Below are positions 24,240-33,975 of a stretch of DNA of 64,000 bases, piece by piece; within the stretch, counting starts at the first letter, position 1, and every line of letters begins with the position of its first letter. The translations under genes and the position numbers were made by a program. The notes under the pieces are model-generated. The model worked only from the letters and a program-made list of their open reading frames with translations. It was not told the DNA's origin and did not search any database. The stretch is from Polymorphobacter_B sp038225475 (GTDB taxonomy: Bacteria; Pseudomonadota; Alphaproteobacteria; Sphingomonadales; Sphingomonadaceae), in assembly GCA_038225475.1 (NCBI GenBank), contig JBBRRA010000007.1, positions 1-64,000 on the forward strand. The letters run 5' to 3'.

Positions 24240-24854
24240 ATGGATTTCTTCGGCGTCCTGGGCCTAGTCGCCATCGTTTTTTGCAGTGTCGGTAACTCCG
24301 GGCCTGTTGCAAGCCGCCGCCAAGTTTTACCGGTACTCACAATCTTCGTTGCTTTGCTGGTTGCAGCAGGCCTGTTGGCGGAACTCGCACGCCCGGCACT
24401 GCTGGCGCTTTTGGGCAGGGATGCTGGGGCGATCAGATCGGGCGAATGGTATCGCGTCGTCACCGCCCTATTCGTCCAGGACCATTGGCTGATCGGTGGC
24501 TTGTTCAACATTGCAATGATGGTGGTCGTCGGACGGGTAGCGGAGAGTAGGTTTGGTCGCCTGCAGTGGAGCCTCATCTACTTTGGCGGCGGCGTCCTAA
24601 CCGAGCTGATCGCCATACGCTGGCAACCCATCGGCGCTGGCAACTCCATCGGTTACATGGGCCTGGCAGGCGCGCTGCTTGTGTCCACGCTGGTCGATGC
24701 GCGATCGCTCCGGCCCCGGCTGAGCGGCGTGGCCGGCTTAGCGATCGCCATCGCGCTTTGCATTCGGTACGACATCCATGGAGCCGCTGTCCTGATTGGT
24801 GCGACATATGCGGCGGTGGCTCTCGGCGTCCGGCCGGCCCCCAGCCGGGCCTGA
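24240..24854 (+). CDS. Rhomboid-family intramembrane serine protease
   Basis: 204 residues with about six membrane helices. The segment EWYRVVTALFVQDHWLIGGLFN (residues about 69-90) matches the rhomboid W-R-x-x-T ... N region, the nucleophile is S136 in GAGNSIGYMGLAGA, and the partner is H180 in YDIHGAAVLIGATYA. Thus the Ser-His dyad and the GxSx and HGxxxG helix packing motifs are in place. The substrate is unknown. The ATG at 24240 is the only reasonable start, although the GGAGGG at 24216-24221 is rather distant. Confidence 0.8.
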   Translation: MDFFGVLGLVAIVFCSVGNSGPVASRRQVLPVLTIFVALLVAAGLLAELARPALLALLGRDAGAIRSGEWYRVVTALFVQDHWLIGGLFNIAMMVVVGRVAESRFGRLQWSLIYFGGGVLTELIAIRWQPIGAGNSIGYMGLAGALLVSTLVDARSLRPRLSGVAGLAIAIALCIRYDIHGAAVLIGATYAAVALGVRPAPSRA

Positions 24855-25064
24855 TCGCACGTGACGCCGCCCCCGTATTGAATTCGCCAAAAAGACGCCG
24901 GCTTTTATTTTGAACGCTTTAATGAGTCGCCAGGCCGTTCACCACCGCAACCAGCCGTTCGCGCGACTAGTTCGCGGCAGAAATCGCACCTGCACCGCAA
25001 ACTTAATGCACGCCGCGCCGCAGGTCGGCTAGAAGCGCGGGCGATCGCTTGTGAAGGAACGCCG

Positions 25065-26618
25065 ATGGCTGCACCGCTCGACTCGACCCCGGCGTGGCAT
25101 GCGCTTGCCCGGCAGGCTGCGGTGGCGGTCGACATTCCCGCGCTTTTCGACGCCGATCCGGCGCGCGTCGAAACGCTATCGCGAGATGCCGGCGATCTGC
25201 ATGCCGACTTTGCCAAGCTGGCGGTCACCAGCGAAACCGTCGCGCAGCTTGGTGATTTGGCCGCAGCGGCGGACTTCGATGGGTGGCGCACGCGGCTGTT
25301 CGACGGCGCGGTGGTCAACCCGTCGGAGGCGCGCGCGGCGACGCATATGGCCGAACGCGGCGTCGGCAGCGCCGCCGATGTGGCCGCAGCTGCTCCCGGC
25401 CAGGCGGCGCTGCGTCGCGTCGCCGAGGCGGTGCGCGCCGATGCCAACGTGGCGCATGTCCTGCATATCGGCATCGGCGGATCGGCGCTGGGGCCGGCGC
25501 TGCTGCTCGATGCACTTGGCGAACACGGCGACGGGCCTGCGGTACATGTCGTTGCCAACATCGACGGCGTTGCGCTGGCGCGGGCGTTATCGCGGTGCGA
25601 CCCGGCGCGCACGCTGGTGGTAATCGTGTCGAAAACCTTCACCACGCAAGAAACCATGACCAACGCCGACAGCGCGCTGGCGTGGCTGGCAGCGGCAGGC
25701 GTCGCCGAACCGCGGACGCGGTGCATCGCGGTGACTGCTGCGCCACAGCGGGCGGCGGCGTGGGGCATCGCCGACGACCGCATCCTGCCGTTCGCCGAAA
25801 CTGTCGGCGGGCGGTATTCGCTCTGGTCGGCGGTGGGGCTGCCGCTGGCGCTGCGGTGCGGTGTGGCGGCGTTCGATGCGCTGCAAGCCGGTGCGGCGGC
25901 GATCGACGCGCATTTCCGCGATACGCCGTTCGCGCGCAACCTGCCCGCGATCGCCGGGGCGTTCGATGTCTGGTCGGCGACGTTCCGGCGGCAGCCGGTG
26001 CGCGCGGTGTTTGCCTATGACGAGCGGCTACGGTTGCTGCCGGCGTTCCTTCAGCAGCTTGAGATGGAAAGCAACGGCAAGCGCGTCGCGCGCGACGGCG
26101 CGGTGCTTGACTATCCGGCGGGCGCCGTGACGTGGGGCGGGACCGGCACCGACGCGCAGCATGCGGTGTTCCAGCTGCTGCATCAGGGCAACCACCCCGG
26201 TCCGGTCGAGTTCGTCGCGGTCAAACAGCCGGGTCATGCGCTCGGCGGCGATCACCACCGCCAGCTGCTCGCGAACTGCTTTGCGCAGGGCGCCGCGTTG
26301 TTGCAGGGGCGGACGTTCGCGGCGGCGCTGGCACTGTCGGGCGGCGATCCGGCGCTCGCGGCGGCGAAGACATTTCCCGGTAACCGGGCGTCGGCGACGC
26401 TGCTGCTCGACCGCCTCGATGCCCATACGCTCGGCCAGTTGCTGGCGTTTTACGAACATCGGACCTTCATCGCCGCCTGCCTGACGGGGATTAATCCGTT
26501 CGACCAATGGGGGGTCGAGCTGGGCAAGGAAATGGCGAACGCCGCACAACATAGCGGCGGCACGACTGCCGGGTTCGATGCCTCGACGGCGGATTTGCTG
26601 CGGCGGTGCGGGCTCTGA
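25065..26618 (+). CDS. pgi: Glucose-6-phosphate isomerase
   Basis: 517 residues; interconverts glucose 6-phosphate and fructose 6-phosphate in glycolysis/Entner-Doudoroff metabolism. Two SIS domains are present. Diagnostic blocks are IGIGGSALGPALLLDAL, SKTFTTQETMTNADSALAW, the phosphate-binding VGGRYSLWSAVGLPLALRCG, the TWGGTGTDAQHAVFQLLHQG segment with the catalytic Gln/His region, and the C-terminal GINPFDQWGVELGK. Its stop directly abuts the convergent serine hydrolase stop. Confidence 0.96.
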   Translation: MAAPLDSTPAWHALARQAAVAVDIPALFDADPARVETLSRDAGDLHADFAKLAVTSETVAQLGDLAAAADFDGWRTRLFDGAVVNPSEARAATHMAERGVGSAADVAAAAPGQAALRRVAEAVRADANVAHVLHIGIGGSALGPALLLDALGEHGDGPAVHVVANIDGVALARALSRCDPARTLVVIVSKTFTTQETMTNADSALAWLAAAGVAEPRTRCIAVTAAPQRAAAWGIADDRILPFAETVGGRYSLWSAVGLPLALRCGVAAFDALQAGAAAIDAHFRDTPFARNLPAIAGAFDVWSATFRRQPVRAVFAYDERLRLLPAFLQQLEMESNGKRVARDGAVLDYPAGAVTWGGTGTDAQHAVFQLLHQGNHPGPVEFVAVKQPGHALGGDHHRQLLANCFAQGAALLQGRTFAAALALSGGDPALAAAKTFPGNRASATLLLDRLDAHTLGQLLAFYEHRTFIAACLTGINPFDQWGVELGKEMANAAQHSGGTTAGFDASTADLLRRCGL

Positions 26619-27830
26619 TCAGTCGTCGAGCGCGCTGTACAACAGCGTGCGTAGTTCGCGCCGCACCGGATAGGTCGAACTGGGGATCAGCTGCGTCATG
26701 AACACGACGACCATTTCCTCCGCCGGATCGACCCAGAAGAATGTGCTTGCCGCACCGCCCCAGAAATAGTCGCCGTCGCTGCCCGGCATCAGCGTGCGCG
26801 CCGCGTTGAGCGTGGTCGCAAAGCCCAGCCCGAAGCCGACGCCGTCATACGCCGCCTCGCTGAACAACGATACCGACAGCGCCGCGATGCTCTGCCCGCC
26901 GGGCAAATGGTTCGCAGTCATCAGGTCGAGCGTCTTGCGACCGATCAGCCGCTCGCCGCCAAGCGTGCCACCGTGCAGCATCGCCAGCCCGAACTGCATA
27001 TAGTCCGCTGCGGTCGACACCAGCCCGCCGCCGCCCGACACGAACATCGGCGGCGCGAGATAGCTGCTCGACGCGGGATCGTCCTGCACGCGGATCCCGC
27101 CGGCGCCATCGGGCTCGTAACAGGCGGCAAGCCGGTGCGCCTTGTCCGGCGGCACATGGAAGCCGGTATCGGTCATGCCGAGCGGCCCGAGGATGCGGCG
27201 CTGCAGGAACGCCTCGAACGGCTCGCCGCTGATCACCCCGACAAGGTAACCGAGGACGTCGGTGGCGACCGAGTAATTCCACTTGTCGCCCGGCGAGAAT
27301 TCGAGCGGCAGCTTGCCAAGGCCGGCGATCATGTCGGCCAGTGTACCGGCCTTTTCGATCTCGCCGATCTTGTGCGCGCGATACGCCGCATCGACATTGC
27401 TGCGCAGCTGGAAACCGTAGGTCAGCCCGGCGGTATGGCGCAGCAGGTCGACGATCTGCATCGGCCGCGTCGTCGGATGCGTTTTGAACCCGGTCCGGTG
27501 CGTGCCCGCGTCGAACACGCCAAGGTGCTTCCACTCGGGGATATAGTGGTGGACGGGATCGTCGAGCGCAACCTTGCCCTCCTCGACCAGCATCATGAAC
27601 GCCACCGATGTCAGCGGCTTGGTCATCGAATAGATGCGGAAGATCGTGTCTTCGGCGATCGGCGTGCCGCGCTCGCGGTCGGCATGGCCGAGCATGCCGA
27701 GATATGCCGGCTCGCCGTGCCGCGTCACCGACAGCAGCGTGCCCGCAAGCTTGCCGGGTTGGATATACTGCGTGTCGAGAAAGTGGTCGATGCGCGCCAG
27801 CCGGTCGGGCGCGAAGCCAAGGTCGCTCAC
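26619..27830 (-). CDS. Serine hydrolase of the beta-lactamase/class C esterase family
   Basis: 403 residues from a GTG at 27830; no signal peptide, so probably cytosolic. The family motifs are YSMTKP with the catalytic Ser and Lys (S-x-x-K) near residue 70, YSVATDVLGYLVG with the Tyr of the Y-x-N-like motif near 180, and a late GGAASTFFW box. Such proteins are esterases or peptidases; true beta-lactamase activity is unlikely. The start overlaps the previous stop by 4 bases (GTGA), coupling it to the DUF6356 gene. Confidence 0.88.
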   Translation of the reverse strand: MSDLGFAPDRLARIDHFLDTQYIQPGKLAGTLLSVTRHGEPAYLGMLGHADRERGTPIAEDTIFRIYSMTKPLTSVAFMMLVEEGKVALDDPVHHYIPEWKHLGVFDAGTHRTGFKTHPTTRPMQIVDLLRHTAGLTYGFQLRSNVDAAYRAHKIGEIEKAGTLADMIAGLGKLPLEFSPGDKWNYSVATDVLGYLVGVISGEPFEAFLQRRILGPLGMTDTGFHVPPDKAHRLAACYEPDGAGGIRVQDDPASSSYLAPPMFVSGGGGLVSTAADYMQFGLAMLHGGTLGGERLIGRKTLDLMTANHLPGGQSIAALSVSLFSEAAYDGVGFGLGFATTLNAARTLMPGSDGDYFWGGAASTFFWVDPAEEMVVVFMTQLIPSSTYPVRRELRTLLYSALDD

Positions 27831-28048
27831 AGCGTCGGCTGTTCGAAACGGCGCGGCATCACCTCGGCATGCAGCCGCAGGATAGCGGTACTGCCGGTCG
27901 TCTTGCACAGCCCCGGCACGAGCGCATGCACGACGCAGGCCGCCGCCGCCGTCCCAAGCTTGCCTGCCGTGCGCAGGCTGGCCACCAGATGCGCGCCATA
28001 GCTTTCGCCGACGCTGGCGGGGTGATCGATAAACAGCTGTCGCAACAT
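27827..28048 (-). CDS. DUF6356 family small protein
   Basis: 73 residues. It begins LRQLFIDHPASVGESYGAHLVASLRTAG, then a hydrophobic stretch and ACVVHALVPGLCKTTGSTAILRLHA, a pattern recurring in sphingomonad small inner-membrane proteins annotated DUF6356. It is probably membrane-associated. It is translationally coupled to the serine hydrolase downstream. The function is unknown. Confidence 0.75.
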   Translation of the reverse strand: MLRQLFIDHPASVGESYGAHLVASLRTAGKLGTAAAACVVHALVPGLCKTTGSTAILRLHAEVMPRRFEQPTL

Positions 28049-28137
28049 GGCCGGCGGCTCCGCATGGAATGTCCGCCCGGTATCGCCCGGAATGCGCGGG
28101 CTGACAACGTCCTATTGCCGCGCTATGAGACCCGTGC

Positions 28138-28210
28138 GGGCGATTAGCTCAGTTGGTAGAGCATGCCCTTTACACGGGCAGGGTCGGCGGTTCGAGCCCG
28201 TCATCGCCCA
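28138..28210 (+). tRNA. tRNA-Val (anticodon TAC)
   Basis: A 73-base cloverleaf: GGGCGAT pairs with ATCGCCC, the anticodon loop is TTTACAC (anticodon TAC), and the T-loop is TTCGAGC. The 3' CCA is not encoded, so it must be added after transcription, unlike the other two tRNA genes in the window. Confidence 0.95.
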
Positions 28211-28349
28211 CGTTATTTCCGGAAACGGTACCCGCCGCACGCATCGAACGGCTGAAGGCCGCGCGTCTGCCCCCAGTGCGGGCTGAATCGGAACCGGCGC
28301 GGCAGCCGCAAGGCCACCGCGCCGGGCGCGACGAGCTGTGATCGAGGGC

Positions 28350-28664
28350 TCAGCGCGATGCGAGCATCGGTGCGGTGAGCGCGGCGACACGAACCTGTGC
28401 ATCGGCGATCGCCTTCGTGCGGCAGTGCAGTTCGTCGAGCTTTTCGGCGAGCGAGGAACCGCTCGAGCGGCTGCAGACGTGGTACGCGGCCGAATGGATG
28501 CGGCGGGCGAGTTGTGCCTGACCGGCGGGCGATGCGAGATCGAGCCCGGCATAGCTGACCGTCGTCGAGGCTTCGACCCGCGGTTCGGCAAAGGCGGCGG
28601 TCGCGAACCCGGTGGTGAGGGCGGTGGCGAGGGCGGCGGCGGCGATGGTGATGATGGTCTTCAT
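28350..28664 (-). CDS. UrcA family protein
   Basis: 104 residues. A cleavable signal peptide (ITIAAAALATALTTGFATAAFA) is followed by the UrcA core, in which VSYAGLDLASPAGQAQLARRI and the later C-x-R-S segment (HVCSRSSGSSLAEKLDELHCRTKAIADA) with two conserved Cys, probably a disulfide, are visible. UrcA proteins are periplasmic, common in sphingomonads and uncharacterised. It is divergent from the large regulator gene that follows. Confidence 0.85.
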   Translation of the reverse strand: MKTIITIAAAALATALTTGFATAAFAEPRVEASTTVSYAGLDLASPAGQAQLARRIHSAAYHVCSRSSGSSLAEKLDELHCRTKAIADAQVRVAALTAPMLASR

Positions 28665-28865
28665 GATGTTTCTCCGTTCGGTTCCCGCTCCGGATCAGCC
28701 CGGCTCGATGAAGCCAAACTAGGCCGCGACCCGATTGCCCGACAGGACGCCGACCCGATGAAAAACCGCTGATCAACCGATGAATTGCCGATGACGGTCA
28801 TCGTTTTTTGCATGGTGTTTTGTTAATATTTGATCCACATGCCCGATACGCTAGGGGGTGAACGC

Positions 28866-31800
28866 ATGGCAGGGGCCGTTCAGATCGATCTTGCGCATGC
28901 GGTGCCGTTCCGGCTGGGCCCGCTGTATGTCGAGCCCGCGCTGCGGCAGGTCACCGCGACCGCTGCCGAAACGCTCGAGCCTCGCGTCATGCAGGTGCTT
29001 GTCGCGCTTGCAGAAACCGCCGGTTCGATCATCAGTCGCGACGAACTGGTCGATCGCTGCTGGGAGGGGCGGATTGTCGGCGACGATTCGATCAACCGCG
29101 TCATCGGCAGGCTGCGCAAGCTGGCGCAGGAGCATGGCACCGACTGTTTCCGTATCGAGACCATCGCGAGGGTCGGCTATCGGCTGATCGGCACGGTCGA
29201 CATGGTCGAACCCTGCGCAACCGCCGCCGCGCCGCCGGTCGCATGGGTCCAGGCACCGCTGCCCGCGCGGATCGCGGCGCGCAAGATCCGCATCCTGTGC
29301 GGCCGCACCGTCGAACAGGCGGTCCTGCGGTCGGCATGGGATGATGCCGCCGCCGGACATGGGCGCGTGGTGCTGCTGGGCGGCGAGCCCGGTATCGGCA
29401 AAAGCTTTCTGGCGAGTGAAATCGCGCAGATCGCGCATGCCGCCGCGGCAACCGTGCTGTACGGCCACTGCGACGAGGACGTGCCGCTGCCGTACCGCCC
29501 GTTCATCGACGCCTTCCGCCACAGCGTCGAGCATGTCGACCCCGCCGTGCTTGCGCGCCATGCCGAGCGGCATCGCGGCGAGTTGGCGCGGCTGGTGCCA
29601 GAGCTGCGCGCGCGGATCCCGGATTTGCCCGAACCGCGCGCCGCCGAGCCCGAGGCGGAACGCTTCATGCTGTTCGAGGCGGCGTCGGGGCTGCTCGCCG
29701 AGATCGGCACGCACGCGCCCGTGGTGCTGATGCTCGACGACCTGCATTGGGCGAGCGCGTCCGATCTATTGTTGCTCAAACATCTGGTTCGTGCCGCGGC
29801 GTCGCTGCCGCTGCTGATCGTCGCGACGTTCCAGGACCGCGCGATCACCGGCGATCACCCGTTGGCGGCGTTGCTCGCCGACTTGCGCCGCGAAGACCAT
29901 GTCGAACGCTGCACGCTCGGCGGCATCGACGAGGCCGCCGTGGTCGCGCTGCTGGCGGGTTACACGAAACATCCGCCCGATGCGCAGGCGGAAATGCTGG
30001 CGCAGGCGTTGCACCGCGAGACTTCGGGCAACCCATTCTTTATCTTCGAACTGCTGCGGCAGCTGACCGAGGCGGGGCTGTTCACCAAAAGCCGTGACGG
30101 CTGGGCGTTCCACGGCGATGCCGGGCATCTCGGACTGCCCGAAGGCATCCGCGAAGTGATCGGCAGGCGCTTGCGGCGGCTGTCACCGGAAACCAACGCG
30201 ATCCTGTCGTGGGGGGCGGTTATCGGCCGCGACTTCGGGCTGGCGCTGCTCGAACGCGTGCTCGCGGGCAGCGAACACGCCGGCGACGCCGTGCTCGACG
30301 CGATCGAGGCGGCGGTCGAAACCGGGCTGGTGGTGCCGACGCCGGGCGAGCGCGATCGCTACCGCTTTCATCACGCACTGGTCCGCGCCACGCTGTACGA
30401 CGGCATCGGGGCCTCGCGGCGGCTGCGGATGCACCGCCGCATTGCCGAAACGCTCGAGGCGCTCGCGGCTGGTGATCCGGCGCTGTATGTCGACGAACTG
30501 GCCGCGCACTGGGCGGCCGGCGCGGGCGCGGCCGATCTCGACAAGGCGATCGACTATGCGCGGCGGGCCGGGGCGAAGGCGACCGCCGGTCTCGCGTTCG
30601 AGGCCGCGGCAACGCATTACCGCCGCGCGATCGAAGTGCTGCAGGCCAATGGCGACCGGCATGACGCGCTGCATTGCGACATGCTGATCGAGCTTGGCAA
30701 TGCCGAGCGCAATGCCGGTGACACGCGGTTTCGCGCCACGATGGCGGCGGCGATCGAGATCGCGCGGCGGCTGGATGACGCCGACCGGTTCGGTGCCGCC
30801 GCGCTCGGCAGTGGGCATCCGTCGGGGCTGCAATGGGGCAGCGGCGTCGACGAGGGTCTGGTTGCGCTTTATTCGGAGGCGCTCGACCGTCTCGAGGGGC
30901 GCGACGATGCGCTGGTCATCCAGCTGCTCGGGCTGCTGGCAACCGAGCTGCGTTTTGGCCCCGAGCGGCCGCGCGGCAAGCTGCTGTCGGCCCGCGCGGT
31001 GGCGATGGCGCGCAGCGGCGGCGAGCCGCTGACGCTGGCGCGCGCATTGTCGGCGCATATCTATGTCATCGACGATCCGACCAGCCTTGCCGAACGACTC
31101 GCCTTGACGAGCGAGCTCGAAGCGCTGGCGGGCGGGTTGCGCCATGTCGAATTGAGCTGCCTTGCCGCCAATCTGCACTTCAATGCGCTGCTTGCTGCCG
31201 CCGACATCGCGGGAGCCGAGGCGGCGCTGGCGCGGAGCGAAGCATGCGCCGCCGAGCTTGGCGTGCCGTTCTTTCTCCTGCTGCCAAAGGCGCTGCGCGT
31301 CATGCTGGCTCTGCTGCGCGGCGATAGCGATGCGGAAGCGCTGGCGCTGGCGTTCCTGCAGGCCGGCAACCGCATTCGTTTGCCGCACGCTCCGACCATG
31401 TTCAACTCGCACATGTTCGAGCTGATGACGCGCCGCGGCACGCTTGCGCATATGGTCGAACCGATCCGCCACTCGATTGCCGCTTACCCGATGATGACGC
31501 CGATCCGAGCGTCGCTGTCATTTACCCTCGCCGAAGTCGGCGATCTGTCGGCGGCGCATGCGGCGCTCGATGAACTCGCGGCAATGGGTTTCGACTGGCC
31601 GATCGATATGCACTGGTCGACGGCGATGCATCTGGTCAGCGAGGCGTGCATCGCGCTTGGCGACCGGGCGGTTGCGGCAGCGCTGTATCCGCAGCTGCTG
31701 CCGTTCGTCGATCAGGTCGGCATGTCGACGGGGGTGCGCTGCGACGGTGCGCTCGCGCACCCGGCGGGGCTGTTGGCGGCCTGCCTCGAACAATGGGATG

Positions 31801-32099
31801 CAGCGGACGCGCACTTTACGCAGGCGCTGGCGATCAACCGGCAGATCGGCGCACGGGTTGCGGCGGTCAACACCCGGCGCGCGCACGCCGCGATGATGCT
31901 CCGCCGCGGTCGCAAGCCCGATCGCGCCAGCGCACTGGCGATGATTGCCGCCGGCGAAGCCGAGGCGGGCGAACTGGCACTGCCCGCGGCGCTCGCGCGC
32001 TTTGCCGAACTGCGGGCAGCAGCCGACTATGCCAGCTTAAGGCACGCCCCCGGGACAACGAAGTTTGCCGGATCGATCGGCGCTTCGAGGTTGCGATAA
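28866..32099 (+). CDS. Winged-helix / AAA ATPase / TPR signal-integrating regulator
   Basis: About 1077 residues. An OmpR/CadC-type winged-helix domain occupies roughly 12-107 (ISRDELVDRCWEGRIVGDDSINRVIGRLRKL ... RVGYRLIG). An AAA/STAND ATPase module follows, with Walker A GGEPGIGKS near residue 175 and Walker B VLMLDDLHWAS near 287. The remainder is TPR-like helical repeats. This is the architecture of large ATP-dependent transcription activators related to adenylate-cyclase/MalT-type proteins. The ATG at 28866 follows GGGGGTGA; starts at 28830 and 28839 are in frame but less convincing. The last 73 bp overlap the 3' end of the convergent gene. The regulated targets are not known. Confidence 0.8.
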   Translation: MAGAVQIDLAHAVPFRLGPLYVEPALRQVTATAAETLEPRVMQVLVALAETAGSIISRDELVDRCWEGRIVGDDSINRVIGRLRKLAQEHGTDCFRIETIARVGYRLIGTVDMVEPCATAAAPPVAWVQAPLPARIAARKIRILCGRTVEQAVLRSAWDDAAAGHGRVVLLGGEPGIGKSFLASEIAQIAHAAAATVLYGHCDEDVPLPYRPFIDAFRHSVEHVDPAVLARHAERHRGELARLVPELRARIPDLPEPRAAEPEAERFMLFEAASGLLAEIGTHAPVVLMLDDLHWASASDLLLLKHLVRAAASLPLLIVATFQDRAITGDHPLAALLADLRREDHVERCTLGGIDEAAVVALLAGYTKHPPDAQAEMLAQALHRETSGNPFFIFELLRQLTEAGLFTKSRDGWAFHGDAGHLGLPEGIREVIGRRLRRLSPETNAILSWGAVIGRDFGLALLERVLAGSEHAGDAVLDAIEAAVETGLVVPTPGERDRYRFHHALVRATLYDGIGASRRLRMHRRIAETLEALAAGDPALYVDELAAHWAAGAGAADLDKAIDYARRAGAKATAGLAFEAAATHYRRAIEVLQANGDRHDALHCDMLIELGNAERNAGDTRFRATMAAAIEIARRLDDADRFGAAALGSGHPSGLQWGSGVDEGLVALYSEALDRLEGRDDALVIQLLGLLATELRFGPERPRGKLLSARAVAMARSGGEPLTLARALSAHIYVIDDPTSLAERLALTSELEALAGGLRHVELSCLAANLHFNALLAAADIAGAEAALARSEACAAELGVPFFLLLPKALRVMLALLRGDSDAEALALAFLQAGNRIRLPHAPTMFNSHMFELMTRRGTLAHMVEPIRHSIAAYPMMTPIRASLSFTLAEVGDLSAAHAALDELAAMGFDWPIDMHWSTAMHLVSEACIALGDRAVAAALYPQLLPFVDQVGMSTGVRCDGALAHPAGLLAACLEQWDAADAHFTQALAINRQIGARVAAVNTRRAHAAMMLRRGRKPDRASALAMIAAGEAEAGELALPAALARFAELRAAADYASLRHAPGTTKFAGSIGASRLR

Positions 32100-33391
32100 A
32101 AGAAATAGTCGGCGAGCGCGAGACTGGTGCCCTCGTTGACGCCTGAATCGGCCTGCATGAACAGCACCGGGCGGCTCGCCGAACCGTCGGAGCCGGTGTC
32201 GGGCGCATACCATGTCCACAGATAGACGCCGTCGGGATATTTATCGTTCGGTGGAAACAGCACCGAATAGATCGTCACCACGACATCGGGGCACAGCCGC
32301 GGGTGCGCGTCGATCGTCGCCGCAAGCGTCCCGTGGACGCCTTTGATCGAAACCCAGTTGGGCGCTTCGGCACCGAACTGGAACTTTGCGCCAGTAACGC
32401 AGCCCTCGGTGCCGTCGCGGTAGCGGGTATAGAGATAGCCGGTGCCGCTATGCGCCGCAGTTTTCCCGGCGGGTGCAATTCCGGTCAGCAGCGATTCGAC
32501 CGCGTCGATCGCCTTGCCGCCCGCCGGTTGGAGCGGATTATAGCGGTAATGCATCAGCGTGCTTTGCGCCCGGTCGGTATAGACCCGATAGTCGGCGTCC
32601 GATTTCCACGCATATAGCGTCCGCGTCTGCAACGGATTGAACAAGCCATTGACCGGCGTCGAGAACGACGTCAGCCCGAAATTATGGTTCCACTCGAACG
32701 GCTTGAAATGGTGCGGATTGCCGAACCTGAAATGTGCGAGCGACGGCTCGACCCATGATGTCGGCAGCGCCGGCGCATGGCCGGGCGCATAGCGGGTGAA
32801 ATCGGCAAAGCAGATCAGCGAAAAGTTCTGGAAAAAGCCGAGCTGTGTCGGGTCGCCCATTGCGGGCGCCGGCGGGCTGACGCCGAACATCATGCGGACG
32901 GGGTCGTGCGTCGCGCTGTCGAACCACAGCCACGTCGCGCCGGGGGGCGAGCCGGTGCCCAACGGCACCTGCAGCCGCCACCAATCGACGGGGCGCGGCG
33001 CGACCCAGTGCAGCGGCGAACTGCCCGCGCACGCCGCGGTCGCGCGCTGCGCGCCGTACCAGTCGGTCGGCAGCGTCCACCCGCACTCGATGTCGGCCCA
33101 ATGCACGCCGTGGTCGACCGACAGCCGCGTGCCGCCCAGGGTGACGATATACCACCAGCCGTGCGCATGGCCGCCGATTCGCACCGACAGGAACCGGCCG
33201 GCGGAAAAGTCGATGGCAGCGATGCGCAGCGCGTAAAACGGCGTATCGGGCACCGGGCCGGTGCCCGGCGGTGGCCCGAATGGATGCAGGACCACCGTCG
33301 CCGACCACGCGTCGGGCATCACCGGCGCAGCGCCGCTGACGGGTGCAAACACCGGCAACGCGCTCGCTGGGATCGGATCGGCGGCGGTCAT
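32027..33391 (-). CDS. Trp-rich protein of unknown function
   Basis: 454 residues. No recognised domain, signal peptide or membrane helix. The sequence is unusually rich in Trp, Phe, Tyr, His and Pro and looks beta-rich, with repeated WxxD/YxW patches such as GGHAHGWWYIVTLGGTRLSVDHGVHW, WNHNFGLTSFSTP and YLWTWYAPDTG. Six or so Cys are scattered. Its ATG overlaps the stop of the upstream papain-like gene (ATGA), so the two are co-translated and probably cooperate. The 3' end overlaps the convergent regulator gene by 73 bp. Confidence 0.75.
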   Translation of the reverse strand: MTAADPIPASALPVFAPVSGAAPVMPDAWSATVVLHPFGPPPGTGPVPDTPFYALRIAAIDFSAGRFLSVRIGGHAHGWWYIVTLGGTRLSVDHGVHWADIECGWTLPTDWYGAQRATAACAGSSPLHWVAPRPVDWWRLQVPLGTGSPPGATWLWFDSATHDPVRMMFGVSPPAPAMGDPTQLGFFQNFSLICFADFTRYAPGHAPALPTSWVEPSLAHFRFGNPHHFKPFEWNHNFGLTSFSTPVNGLFNPLQTRTLYAWKSDADYRVYTDRAQSTLMHYRYNPLQPAGGKAIDAVESLLTGIAPAGKTAAHSGTGYLYTRYRDGTEGCVTGAKFQFGAEAPNWVSIKGVHGTLAATIDAHPRLCPDVVVTIYSVLFPPNDKYPDGVYLWTWYAPDTGSDGSASRPVLFMQADSGVNEGTSLALADYFFYRNLEAPIDPANFVVPGACLKLA

Positions 33392-33975
33392 GCGGTCAGC
33401 GTCACGGGAATCTGGTTGCTATAAAAGGCACCAAGCTGCAGCTGCAGTTCATACGCTTCGGCCGCGAAACGCCCCGGCGTATAAACTCCGCCCAGCGGCC
33501 AGGTTTTAAGCAAACCCATCGCCATGTAGCTTTCGGCCACATATTGCGAACAGTCATAGGTACCGTCGGTATTGGCGATGCCAAGGCAGGCGGCGAGATA
33601 ATTGCGAATCCACGGCAGCGTGGCCGGAAACTTCGCGCCTTTGACCCTTGCCATGAACGCTTCGGCGGCGGCGATCATCGCCGGGGTGCGCGTTACCTGC
33701 AACTGCCGTGCCGCGAACGACGAGCCCGCTTCGGTCGCCTGATATTTGACGAGGAACGGCCGGAGATCGTCATCGACGACGCCGCCTTCGGGCTCGAACG
33801 ATTGCCACAGCCGCAGCCCGTCAGCGCCGCTTGATCCGGGGGTGCGATACACCATGCCGATGTGCGAGAACGGACTGTGCGTTATCTCGTCGATGATTGC
33901 ACTGACCGCCGTCGTGCCGTTGAACAGAAAAATGTCGGCGGTCTGAAGCTGCGGTGCAAGCTCGGCATAGTCCAT
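33388..33975 (-). CDS. YiiX/YebB-like permuted papain-fold peptidase or amidase
   Basis: 195 residues. Signature of the permuted NlpC/P60 fold: H38 in THSPFSHIGMVYR and nucleophile C142 in YDCSQYVAESYMAMG, in the order His then Cys that marks permutation. A leading ADIFLFNG strand matches the family's first strand. No signal peptide is evident, so it is either cytosolic or moved by another route. The ATG at 33975 follows GGGGGTG; a longer frame to 34218 is rejected. It is the first gene of a two-gene operon with the Trp-rich protein. Substrate unknown (peptide, amide or ester). Confidence 0.7.
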   Translation of the reverse strand: MDYAELAPQLQTADIFLFNGTTAVSAIIDEITHSPFSHIGMVYRTPGSSGADGLRLWQSFEPEGGVVDDDLRPFLVKYQATEAGSSFAARQLQVTRTPAMIAAAEAFMARVKGAKFPATLPWIRNYLAACLGIANTDGTYDCSQYVAESYMAMGLLKTWPLGGVYTPGRFAAEAYELQLQLGAFYSNQIPVTLTA

